Positions 52,140 to 59,997 of a DNA stretch of 64,000 bases are shown here, piece by piece. The position numbers were made by a program, and so were the translations under genes. Under the pieces are notes generated by a model. That model saw nothing but the letters and a program-made list of their open reading frames with translations. It ran no database searches and was not told the origin of the DNA. Each line of letters starts with the position of its first letter. The first letter of the stretch is position 1. This stretch comes from SKLM01 sp964514285 (lineage in GTDB: Bacteria; Chloroflexota; Anaerolineae; B4-G1), in the NCBI GenBank assembly GCA_964514285.1, contig CAZEQC010000012.1, positions 1-64,000 of the forward strand. Direction: 5' to 3'.

Positions 52140-52186
52140 GAGCCGCTCGCGTTTGGCGTTTGCCAGCGCGGGCGGTTCTTCGTTTC
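52140..52186 (+). terminator. Probable terminator after csp
   Basis: GAGCCGC (52140-52146) pairs with GCGGTTC (52172-52178) with one G-U. Inside it CGCG and GGC/GCC extend the stem after small bulges. The following bases TTCGTTT are moderately T-rich. It ends about 30 bases before the next gene. Confidence 0.5.
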
Positions 52187-52217
52187 GGGGAACAGTATGC
52201 GGAGTAATCCCAGCTAG

Positions 52218-53135
52218 ATGAACAGGACAGACAATTACTTCAAGGGCAAGAACGTCATCATCACCGGGGGGTCCAGTGGTATCGGCAAGTCCACGGCCAG
52301 ACTGCTGGCCAGGAACGGAGCTAACATCTTCATCCTGGCACGAGATCGAGAGAAACTGAACCAAGCGGTTGAGGAGGTCAAGGCAGAAGGGGATAGTCAG
52401 AACCAACAGTATCGAGCTTTCTCCGCCGACGTCACGAACTGGCAGGAGATCGAAGCCGCCATCGCGGATATCGTAGAGACCGGCGGCGCGCCCCACATCC
52501 TCATCAACTCTGCGGGTATCGTCCGCCCAGGTCACGTCGAGGAGCTTCCCCTCTCCACTTTCAAGCATCAAATGGACGTCAACTACTTCGGCACGCTTCA
52601 CTCCGTGAAAGCTGTCTTGCCTTATATGATAGCCCAGGGGGAAGGCCACATCGTGAATATATCATCCTTCGGAGGCGTCTTCGGTGCTTTCGGCTACAGC
52701 GCCTATGGAGCCTCGAAATTTGCCGTGTGCGGCTTCACGGAGGCCCTGAGGGCCGAGCTTCAGCCCCACGACATCGCCGTTTCTCTCGTCATACCCCCCG
52801 ACACAGACACCCCTCAGCTTGAGGGCGAGGAGAAGATCCGGCCTCTGGAAACCAAGCTGATGAGTGGCACCGGCAGACCGGAGAAGCTAGAACGCCTGAG
52901 TGAAACTATTGCCTATGGGCTGGCGAAGTGGGTACTTAGCGACAACGGCGATCCGATGAAGCCGGATCGAGTCGCCGAGACAATCGTCAGAGGCATCCAG
53001 AGAAGACGATACTTAATCTTCCCGGATACGATGCTGATGGTGGCCTATTACCTGCGTGGTTTTCTCCTTCCCGTCGCCAACTGGGCCCAGGATCAGTTGT
53101 CAGAAGTAGCCAGGAGGCAACGTAAGGTCCAGTAG
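52218..53135 (+). CDS. SDR oxidoreductase resembling 3-ketodihydrosphingosine reductase
   Basis: A 305-residue short-chain dehydrogenase. The cofactor motif is TGGSSGIGKSTA (about 16-27), with ARDR after the second strand consistent with NADP(H). NSAGIV is present, and the catalytic Ser-Tyr-Lys lie in NISSFGGVFG and YSAYGASK. The segment IPPDTDTPQLEGE followed by RPLETKL closely recalls eukaryotic KDSR, which has P-P-D-T-D-T-P then K-P-L-E-T. A C-terminal hydrophobic stretch (about 275-295) could associate with membrane, as in KDSR. I infer reduction of a 3-keto long-chain lipid. A serine-palmitoyltransferase-like gene lies 3.6 kb downstream. A different SDR substrate remains possible. Confidence 0.75.
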   Translation: MNRTDNYFKGKNVIITGGSSGIGKSTARLLARNGANIFILARDREKLNQAVEEVKAEGDSQNQQYRAFSADVTNWQEIEAAIADIVETGGAPHILINSAGIVRPGHVEELPLSTFKHQMDVNYFGTLHSVKAVLPYMIAQGEGHIVNISSFGGVFGAFGYSAYGASKFAVCGFTEALRAELQPHDIAVSLVIPPDTDTPQLEGEEKIRPLETKLMSGTGRPEKLERLSETIAYGLAKWVLSDNGDPMKPDRVAETIVRGIQRRRYLIFPDTMLMVAYYLRGFLLPVANWAQDQLSEVARRQRKVQ

Positions 53136-53167
53136 CGGGTGTTGCTGATCAACTTCTAGCCAGAGAA

Positions 53168-55252
53168 TCAAGATGCTCGTTTCTCCGCCAGTTCTCCTCG
53201 TACTGTCTGCAGCAGCGCCTCAGCCTTCAACTCAGCCAACGTGTAAGATTCTCCTTCCAGGTGCCGAGCTAACGTCTCCGCCAACCCTTTGTCGAAGGCT
53301 TCGTTCTCCATGTTGATCACCACCGAGCGAATATCCGCCCGGGGAAACATCTCCGCGATGAGATAAGCCTCCTCCTGCGGTGGACGATCCATCATAGAGA
53401 CATTGCCGGCCCCATCGGTGAGCAGCACCATCAACGGCATCAAATCGGGATGCTGCCGCATCTCGCGGGTGATCACCTCATAGGCAGCCTGCAGCCCTGC
53501 GGACAAAGGAGTCTTGCCGCCGACCGGAAGCCCTCTCAATGCCCGTTGCGCCAGCTCGACGCTGTTGGTCGGCGGGAGCGCTACGATCGCGTCGTTCTTC
53601 TGAAACACGATTAATCCAACGCGGTCCCGACGCTGGTACGCGTCGGTGAGCAGGGAGAGCACAGCCCCCTTCGTCGCCTCCATCCTCTCAGCCACTGCCA
53701 TAGACCATGAGGCGTCAACCACGAAGAGCACTAAGTTCGCAGCGCGGGTGACGCGCACCTTGCGTCGGTAGTCATCCGGGCGCAGCCGAAGAGCCGGCCG
53801 GCCTCCCTCTTGGGTATCCCGTTCATCCCCGCGTCCGCCCTGATGCGAGGCAGCGGCGCGAAGAGTGGCATCGAATGCCAGGTCGCTGGGATCATCGGGG
53901 GACGGACGGGCCTGAATGTAACGACCTCGTTTTCGGCTCGTCCGCGTCTGACTGCGGCGACCTCCACTGGTGCGAGTCAGCCGGTCGAGGGGCGTTTCCA
54001 GCCGACTGGTGCTGAACGCCTTGCCCGCATCCGTCTTCTCACCACCCTCCCACCAACGCCCCGCCGACGGCCATTGAGGCACCTCTTGGGGCCCAGGTGA
54101 CCGCATCGGATGTGAAGGTTCGACGCCATCATCGTCAGACGCCCCCGTCGCTACGTCGCCTTTTTTTTTGCCGCTGGCCTCCGACGATTCAGCCTTCTCC
54201 TCAGGCTCAGCTTCTGACACTTCTTGCACATCGACGGCGGTCAGCCGCTCCGAAAGATCGTCGACGGTGACCTCCGGTTCCTCCAAAGGATGTCGCCGCA
54301 GACGATGAGGAATGGCCAACTCGGTAGCCAAGAGAATATCCCTCTTGGTCAGATCAAGGCGGCCACGGAGAGCAGCGTGAGCACGGGCTGCCTTCAGCAC
54401 AACCAGGTCAGGCCGATGCCCGTCAACACCTAACTCACTCATCACCGTAGCAATAGTCGTCAAGTCCGATCGCGTGTGCTGGACCTGGGGCAAGAGTTGG
54501 CGCGCCTTGACGATCTGGTCAGAGAGCGCCTTCTCCCTTGGAGCCCAGACAGCAGAGAACCCCCACGGGTCGGATTCGAAGGCGAGATTCCGCTCCATGA
54601 TCTTCACGCGCTCATCTGGATCGTGAAGGCCCTCGATGTCCACGGAGAGAGCGAAGCGATCGAGCAGCTGAGGGCGCAGATTCCCTTCCTCGGGGTTCAT
54701 GGTCCCAATAAGAATGAAGCGAGCAGGATGACGAAACGAGATGCCCTCCCGCTCTACGACGTTGACGCCCATGGCCGCCGCATCGAGCAGCAGATCGACC
54801 ACGTGATCATCGAGCAGGTTGACCTCATCGACGTAGAGGATGCCGCGGTTTGCCGCAGCGAGCACCCCCGGATCGAAGTGCCTTTCCCCCTCCTGAAGGG
54901 CTCGCTCGATATCCAAGGTTCCGACAACACGGTCCTCGGTCGCGCTGACCGGCAGATCGACGAAGCTGGTGGGGCGCCGTGTGCGCCGAAGAGCCTCACC
55001 ACACCGAGCCCGCCCACGGCATTGCGTGCACCATGCTGCCGGCCTGTCGGGATCACAGCCGAAGGGACAATCGGCCATCACCTCTATCTCCGGCAGCAGC
55101 GCGGCCAGAGCCCGGGCGGCGGTGGACTTGGCCGTTCCTCGCTCCCCCCGAATGAGGACACCCCCGATCGAAGGATAGATAGCGTTCAATATCAGAGCGC
55201 GCTTCATACGCTCTTGCCCCACGAGGGCGGTAAAGGGAAAGGTAAGCTCCAT
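53168..55252 (-). CDS. Single-chain ChlI-ChlD-type magnesium/cobalt chelatase AAA+-VWA subunit
   Basis: A 694-residue fusion of the two ATPase subunits of Mg/Co chelatases. The AAA+ part has GERGTAKST (36-44, Walker A) and ILYVDEVNLLDD (Walker B), with a Cys-rich insert (about 60-85) that carries FGCDP and CTQCRG. IGTMNPEEGNLRPQLLDRF follows. A charged Pro/Arg/Ser linker (about 340-495) leads to a VWA domain (about 500-680) with MIDAS DASWS and LLTDGAGN. The large catalytic CobN/ChlH subunit is not in the window, and no bacteriochlorophyll genes are seen, so cobalt insertion is a reasonable guess. ATG 55252 has GGAG five bases upstream. Confidence 0.85.
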   Translation of the reverse strand: MELTFPFTALVGQERMKRALILNAIYPSIGGVLIRGERGTAKSTAARALAALLPEIEVMADCPFGCDPDRPAAWCTQCRGRARCGEALRRTRRPTSFVDLPVSATEDRVVGTLDIERALQEGERHFDPGVLAAANRGILYVDEVNLLDDHVVDLLLDAAAMGVNVVEREGISFRHPARFILIGTMNPEEGNLRPQLLDRFALSVDIEGLHDPDERVKIMERNLAFESDPWGFSAVWAPREKALSDQIVKARQLLPQVQHTRSDLTTIATVMSELGVDGHRPDLVVLKAARAHAALRGRLDLTKRDILLATELAIPHRLRRHPLEEPEVTVDDLSERLTAVDVQEVSEAEPEEKAESSEASGKKKGDVATGASDDDGVEPSHPMRSPGPQEVPQWPSAGRWWEGGEKTDAGKAFSTSRLETPLDRLTRTSGGRRSQTRTSRKRGRYIQARPSPDDPSDLAFDATLRAAASHQGGRGDERDTQEGGRPALRLRPDDYRRKVRVTRAANLVLFVVDASWSMAVAERMEATKGAVLSLLTDAYQRRDRVGLIVFQKNDAIVALPPTNSVELAQRALRGLPVGGKTPLSAGLQAAYEVITREMRQHPDLMPLMVLLTDGAGNVSMMDRPPQEEAYLIAEMFPRADIRSVVINMENEAFDKGLAETLARHLEGESYTLAELKAEALLQTVRGELAEKRAS

Positions 55253-55587
55253 AGAGACTCCGTCTCGAATCACCAACAGACAGATCATACGCGGCAGCCG
55301 GAGCCCCGGATAGCCATCCCGGCCAGTCCTAAGCGTCGCTGACGACCACCGAATGGAAAACCACTATCGAGCTCAACTCGACAATGATGCTACGCTCAAT
55401 CATTATACCGCAATCTCCTGAGGGCAAAACTACATACCCGCAGCGACGGTGTGGAGCACGTCGATCGACCTCCAAGAAACCGCCAGCCCCCCTTCTCCAT
55501 TCAGCCATTCGCTGGCCGCAACTCCGACATCGGTCACACCCAGTGTAACCAGGAAGAAGACCCTAACAAAGAGTGATCAAAAAGCTG
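55253..55587. other. Divergent intergenic region between the chelatase and the 55627 gene
   Basis: No gene was recognised in this stretch. A minus-strand TATAAT (55407-55402) is a plausible -10 for the chelatase gene, with a poor -35. AATGAT/ATCATT is a short dyad next to it. The rest shows nothing I can support. Confidence 0.4.
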
Positions 55588-55616
55588 TAGACATAAGGGA
55601 CGATCCATGGTATCAT
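55588..55616 (+). promoter_or_regulatory. Putative promoter producing a near-leaderless mRNA
   Basis: TAGACA (55588-55593) and TATCAT (55611-55616) have a 17-base spacer. The ATG at 55627 begins ten bases after the -10, so transcription would start only a few bases before the start codon. No SD is present, which fits. Confidence 0.45.
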
Positions 55617-55626
55617 TGACACCACT

Positions 55627-56286
55627 ATGGAGGCCTTGCCGCCTGGTGCCTTGATCCTCATGGTCGCTGCCCTATCGGTCTCTGCCGGGGCGCTGCTCAC
55701 CTGGCTCATAATCTACATTAGCAGAGAGCAAGGCTCAGCGCCGCAGGACACCCCTCGAGATGAAGAGCCCTCAACCGACGTCCTGTTGCGTGTCGTACGG
55801 ACCAAAGGCGGGGCCTCGGTCTTCGTGCGGGGCAGACGCCTGCGCCACCTTCGGGAGATAAAGGATCGAGACACGGGCCAAGAGACCATTCTGGCTGTCA
55901 AGGCCGTGCTGAGGTTTGCCGAAGGATGGCTCCCAGCCTTGCGGGAGGAGGAGAGACCCCCCAGCAGCGCCGATGCCCAACCTGCTGCTGGTGTCGCCGC
56001 TTCCGCCCGCCCGATTGGCCAAAGGGCTCCCCTGGCGGGGCAACGAACGGAGGGGATCCCATCAGCGGAACCGCTCAAACTCGTCGAAGAGATCAACGTC
56101 TTGATCCAGAAGCGGCTTCACGGGCGACCAGAGTTGGCCAAGCGGGGGATTCGACTCAGCCGGGACATAGACGGCCGTCCGCTCATCTACGTGGGCCAGC
56201 ACACCTATCGCTCGGCCGAGGAGATTCCCAATCGCGAAGTGAGCACCTTCATCCGGGAAACGATCCAGATGTGGGAAAGACAGTAG
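55627..56286 (+). CDS. Membrane-anchored hypothetical protein
   Basis: The 219 residues have one N-terminal membrane helix (about 8-30, SAGALLTWLIIYI), then a cytosolic or extracytoplasmic region. A first basic segment (about 50-105) contains VVRTKGGASVFVRGRRLRHL. A Pro/Ala-rich linker (about 110-145) leads to a C-terminal domain with LVEEINVLIQKRL and LIYVGQHTYRSAEEIP, ending in a helix. This C-terminal pattern looks like a small conserved domain in similar bacteria, but I cannot name it. It has no SD and a promoter that implies a near-leaderless message. A strong hairpin follows the stop. Confidence 0.7.
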   Translation: MEALPPGALILMVAALSVSAGALLTWLIIYISREQGSAPQDTPRDEEPSTDVLLRVVRTKGGASVFVRGRRLRHLREIKDRDTGQETILAVKAVLRFAEGWLPALREEERPPSSADAQPAAGVAASARPIGQRAPLAGQRTEGIPSAEPLKLVEEINVLIQKRLHGRPELAKRGIRLSRDIDGRPLIYVGQHTYRSAEEIPNREVSTFIRETIQMWERQ

Positions 56287-56300
56287 GGGGACACCTCACG

Positions 56301-56339
56301 AGCGAAGGCCGCTGTCTTCTCCAGGCAGCGGCCTTCGCT
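56301..56339 (+). terminator. Strong 14-bp hairpin, probable terminator
   Basis: AGCGAAGGCCGCTG (56301-56314) and CAGCGGCCTTCGCT (56326-56339) are perfectly complementary around an 11-base loop. It lies just after the 55627 gene and before the convergent fmdB gene. The following T content is low, so termination efficiency is uncertain; it may act for both directions. Confidence 0.6.
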
Positions 56340-56372
56340 TGAGTCTAACGTCGCAGACAGAACAAGAGCCTA

Positions 56373-56603
56373 TCAGGACCTCGCGCTACACGTGGCACAG
56401 GAGGCCGACGGCGAGCAGGAAGCACAGGATCCCTCCCCGGCAATCACGCCCTGATCCCCCACGGCGGAGAAGAGAGAGATCATCCGCTGCGTCTCCTTGC
56501 TCTCACATTGCGGACAGCTGATAGGGTCATCCGCCTCCGACATCCCCCGTAGAGCATCGAATCGGCTTTCACAGTCCAGGCATTCGTATTCGTACAAAGG
56601 CAT
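56373..56603 (-). CDS. FmdB-family zinc-ribbon protein
   Basis: A 76-residue small protein. From ATG 56603 it starts MPLYEYECLDC, the signature of the FmdB/putative regulatory zinc-ribbon family. Cys pairs CLDC and CPQC bind one zinc. The C-terminus is Cys/Ser/Ala-rich (CASC, CATC), as is common in the family. Function is unproven; relatives are annotated as regulators near amidase or formamidase genes. Ten more in-frame codons upstream are less likely coding. It sits between the SPT-like gene and the convergent hypothetical. Confidence 0.82.
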   Translation of the reverse strand: MPLYEYECLDCESRFDALRGMSEADDPISCPQCESKETQRMISLFSAVGDQGVIAGEGSCASCSPSASCATCSARS

Positions 56604-56708
56604 AGATTCTATCCAATCCTTCCCAGCACTCACACACTGGTTGGCTTCTCCACTAATTTCCTAGTTCTACATCTTGATTTTACCGGATGTCCACCATCCG
56701 TCAAGCGA

Positions 56709-57887
56709 TCAGATGATATCCAGCCTCTCCCCAATTTCCTCGAACGTGGAGAGGACGTATTCAAGCTGCTCATCGGTATGCGTCGCCATATAGCTGGTGC
56801 GCAGCAGCGACGAGCCTGAGGGGACCGCCGGTGGGATGACGGGGTTGGTGTAGACGCCCGCCTCGTATAGCGCTTTCCATGCGATAAACGTGGACATATC
56901 GTCGCCAATGATGATTGGAATGATGGGTGTCACGGTGTTCCCCACATTGAAGCCCATCTCACGAAACTCGGTCCTCATCCGTTTGGCGATCTGATTGACC
57001 CGCTCGATCCGCTCTGGTTCCTCGCGCATCACTCGGAGTGCAGCTCGTGCCGCGGCCGTGTTCGCTGGCGACATGCTGGCGCTGAAGATCAATGAACGAG
57101 CATGGTGTTGCACGTAATGGACGGCGTCATCATCGCCCGCTATAAAGCCCCCCAAGCTGGCAAAGGACTTGCTAAAGGTGCCCATAATCAGATCGGCCTC
57201 ATCGTTCAGGCCAAAGTGAGCCGCCGTGCCGCGTCCGCCGCCGACGACGCCGATGGCGTGGGCGTCGTCCACCATCAAGCGGGCTCCATACGCCTTGCAT
57301 AACGGCACGATCTCCGGCAGCGGAGCGAGGTCGCCCCCCATGCTGAAGACCCCATCGACGACGACCAGTTTTCCCACGTCGTCGGGCAATCTCGCTAGGA
57401 CACGTTCCAGATGGTCCATATCATTGTGCCCGAAACGGCGCACCTCGCCCAGCGCCATCTTGCACCCATCCACGATACTGGCATGATCATCCTTGTCGGT
57501 GACCACGAAGTCGTGGCGCCCTACCAAAGCCGTAATCGTGCCCACGTTGGTCTGATAACCGGTGGGGAAGACCAGCGCTGCCTCCTTATCCATGAACTCG
57601 GCCAGCTCACGCTCCAGTTGTAGATGGAGTTGGAGGGTGCCGTTGAGGAAACGGGAGCCTGTGCAACTGGTGCCGTACTTCTCGGTCGCCTCAATGGCTG
57701 CACGGCGCACTTGAGGATGTGTCGTCAGACCGAGGTAGTTGTTGGAGCCGATCATAATGAGACGATGATCGCCAATGGTGACTTCGGTGCCCTCGCTGTC
57801 GGTGAGGGGGATGAAATAGGGATAGAACCCGGCCTCTTGAGCTTCCCTCGCTTCGGTAAAGGCCCGGCATTTTTCAAACAGATCCAC
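56709..57887 (-). CDS. Serine palmitoyltransferase-like alpha-oxoamine synthase
   Basis: The 392-residue PLP enzyme condenses an amino acid with an acyl-CoA. NNYLGLTTHP, YGTSCTGSRFLNGTLQLH and DKDDHASIVDG are followed by DDAHAIGVVG and GTFSKSFASLGGF with the PLP lysine at 240. The segments SRSLIFSAS-like (here ARSLIFSASMSP) and LLRTSYMATHT with the cysteine-containing GTSCTGSR resemble bacterial serine palmitoyltransferases more than the Kbl at 13807, which has GSDRSIAGDT instead. BioF or a second Kbl remain alternatives. GTG 57887 has AGGAGG seven bases upstream. Together with the KDSR-like SDR at 52218 this hints at sphingoid-base synthesis. Confidence 0.75.
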   Translation of the reverse strand: MDLFEKCRAFTEAREAQEAGFYPYFIPLTDSEGTEVTIGDHRLIMIGSNNYLGLTTHPQVRRAAIEATEKYGTSCTGSRFLNGTLQLHLQLERELAEFMDKEAALVFPTGYQTNVGTITALVGRHDFVVTDKDDHASIVDGCKMALGEVRRFGHNDMDHLERVLARLPDDVGKLVVVDGVFSMGGDLAPLPEIVPLCKAYGARLMVDDAHAIGVVGGGRGTAAHFGLNDEADLIMGTFSKSFASLGGFIAGDDDAVHYVQHHARSLIFSASMSPANTAAARAALRVMREEPERIERVNQIAKRMRTEFREMGFNVGNTVTPIIPIIIGDDMSTFIAWKALYEAGVYTNPVIPPAVPSGSSLLRTSYMATHTDEQLEYVLSTFEEIGERLDII

Positions 57888-57940
57888 TCGATAACCTCCT
57901 TGACTCCGTCTAGTGGTTGCGCTACTCAGCGCCCTGGAGT

Positions 57941-57969
57941 ATTATACGCCAAGATGACTACGTGGTAAA
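57941..57969 (-). promoter_or_regulatory. Putative promoter of the SPT-like gene
   Basis: A perfect minus-strand TATAAT (57946-57941) has TTTACC (57969-57964) 17 bases upstream. It lies 54 bases before the GTG start, inside the short divergent region shared with tldD. The -35 is weak. Confidence 0.5.
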
Positions 57970-57997
57970 GCAGCTGGGGATGCCCTGGAGGTGACTT

Positions 57998-59473
57998 GTG
58001 AGAACGTTAGCCAACCTGGCCCTGGATACCGCCCAATCCCAAGGTGCAACCTATGCCGACGTTCGCCTGATTAAGCACCACGAGCAAACGATACGCGTCA
58101 AGAATGGAATCGTCGAGGCGTTGAGCGAGACGACCGATCGTGGGCTTGGGGTGCGAGTTCTGGCGGAGGGGGCGTGGGGCTTCGCCTCCAGCGCCATAGT
58201 GAGCCGGGACGAGGTGGAGAGAATAGCCGCCCTGGCCGTGGAGATCGCCCGCGCCAGCACGATCACCCAAGACGAATCCGTAGACTTGGGGCCACCAGTG
58301 ACCAGCACCGGATCCTATCAAACGCCGGTTGAGATCGATCCGTTTACCGTCGCGGCCGACGAGAAAATCGCCCTGCTTCTGGAGGCCGACCGCGGCATGC
58401 GACAGGCGGAGGGGATAAAGGTCACCCGAGGCTCCATCGTCTCTATACGGGACGATAAACTCTTTGCCAACACCGAGGGTGCCTTCACAGACCAAACGAT
58501 CATTGAGACGGGAGCAGGCATTGTTGCGCTCGCTGTGAGCGATGGAGAGGTCCAGCAACGGTCCTACCCCAATTCCTTCGGGCGAGATCAGCGTACCCTG
58601 GGATGGGAGTACATTGACGGTATCGACCTCCCGGGCAATGCCGAACGTGTTGGGAGCGAGGCTGTGGCGCTCCTGAGCGCCGATCCCTGCCCCAGCACCG
58701 TGACCACGTTGATCCTTGGCCCCACGCAGCTGGCTCTACAGATCCACGAATCCTGCGGTCACCCGACGGAGCTGGATCGCGTCTTCGGATCCGAGGCTGC
58801 CTACGCTGGTACCAGCTTCCTCAAACCAGACAAGCTTGACACTTTCCGCTACGGTTCACCCGTGGTCAACCTCACGGCTGACGCCACGCTGCCGGGAGGT
58901 TTGGGCACGTTTGGGTGGGACGACGAAGGGGTGCCTGCCCAAAGAGTCGAGCTGGTGAAGGAAGGGCGCTTCGTAGGCTATCTGACGTCACGGGAGACGG
59001 CCGTGCAGCTGGCAAAGCTGAAAGGTGAAGCTGTGGAGCAGGCCCGTTCCGGCGGCGCTATGCGCGCATCAGGCTGGAATCGCATGCCCCTGATCCGGAT
59101 GACGAACGTCTCCATCGAGCCAGGCACGTGGGATTTCAACGACCTGCTCGCTGACACCGAAGACGGTATCTACATGGAGACCAACCGCAGTTGGTCAATC
59201 GACGATAAGCGCCTTAACTTCCAGTTCGGCACCGAGATTGGCTACGAGATCACGAACGGACGCCTTGGTCGGATGCTCAAGAACTGCACCTACACCGGCA
59301 TGACGCCTCAGTTCTGGCGCTCCTGTGACGCGGTGTGCAATCAGGATCACTGGGAAGTCTGGGGGACACCCAATTGCGGCAAAGGCCAGCCGAGTCAGAT
59401 CGCTCACACGGGCCACGGAGCGGCTCCGGCTCGATTCCGTGACATCCAGGTCGGCGTCATGAAGACCGGATGA
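57998..59473 (+). CDS. tldD: TldD-type zinc metalloprotease subunit
   Basis: Relatives form a TldD/TldE (PmbA) complex that degrades unfolded peptides and matures some antibiotic and toxin peptides. The 491 residues contain HESCGH (HExxxH, His250 and His255), which marks the catalytic TldD rather than TldE. The AYAGTSFLKP, GTFGWDDEGVPAQRVELV and GHGAAPARFRDIQVG motifs are family-typical. GGAGGTGACTT precedes GTG 57998. The usual tldE partner does not follow; the next gene is dnaA, 524 bases away. It may be encoded elsewhere. Confidence 0.92.
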   Translation: MRTLANLALDTAQSQGATYADVRLIKHHEQTIRVKNGIVEALSETTDRGLGVRVLAEGAWGFASSAIVSRDEVERIAALAVEIARASTITQDESVDLGPPVTSTGSYQTPVEIDPFTVAADEKIALLLEADRGMRQAEGIKVTRGSIVSIRDDKLFANTEGAFTDQTIIETGAGIVALAVSDGEVQQRSYPNSFGRDQRTLGWEYIDGIDLPGNAERVGSEAVALLSADPCPSTVTTLILGPTQLALQIHESCGHPTELDRVFGSEAAYAGTSFLKPDKLDTFRYGSPVVNLTADATLPGGLGTFGWDDEGVPAQRVELVKEGRFVGYLTSRETAVQLAKLKGEAVEQARSGGAMRASGWNRMPLIRMTNVSIEPGTWDFNDLLADTEDGIYMETNRSWSIDDKRLNFQFGTEIGYEITNGRLGRMLKNCTYTGMTPQFWRSCDAVCNQDHWEVWGTPNCGKGQPSQIAHTGHGAAPARFRDIQVGVMKTG

Positions 59474-59799
59474 GCAGCACGTGAGCACCCACGGCCCACA
59501 AGTTACATTGCCGACTAGAACGCATCTCTAGAGACAGCCCGAAAGGTTGATGAAATCTGTTTTTCATTGATCAGCCATTCTGTGAATTTGTCATGGTTGA
59601 CCAAAAGAGCTCTGTTTGTCCAACAATCTTGCAGCATCATAGCTGGCTAAGTCAACCCCCTTGCCCCCTACATCTTGGGGGCGCTGCGACCTATCCCCCT
59701 AGATGTGCAGCCGAGATCTAGACCCGTTCATAGCTCGGTGTCAAATCCACGGGCGACCTTAAAGACTTCCCTCTTTTAAGCTAATCTGGACGAAATCGG
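59474..59799. other. Intergenic region upstream of dnaA
   Basis: About 325 bases before the dnaA promoter. It is locally AT-rich around 59545-59640 (TTTTTCATTG, TGTGAATTTGTC). No canonical DnaA box (TTATCCACA) was found on either strand; TTGTCCAAC and AAATCCACG are the nearest and are poor. A C5/G5 hairpin lies near 59655-59685. Thus the replication origin is not evident here. Confidence 0.45.
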
Positions 59800-59828
59800 T
59801 TGCCAGGGCTGGGGTCTTCTGCTAGAAT
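59800..59828 (+). promoter_or_regulatory. Promoter of dnaA
   Basis: TTGCCA (59800-59805) and TAGAAT (59823-59828) have a 17-base spacer. The predicted leader to ATG 59998 is about 160 bases long and contains no recognised DnaA box. Confidence 0.55.
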
Positions 59829-59997
59829 AGAGCCGTTGACCTGAGAGATGAGTCACTCGTCGCGGGGGATAGGATAACCTCGACTCAGCCGCCTCGGCTG
59901 GAAAGCTCCTTCATCCCCGGCGCTGCAACCCTTGTTGACTTCCCGCTGCCGATTGTCTCGGCCAGAATGGACGTTGATCCTTTCAACATACCTATTT

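Noticed and set aside
59474..59931. Replication origin upstream of dnaA
   Set aside because: No cluster of DnaA boxes could be read; only an AT-rich patch and poor matches, so not annotated as oriC.
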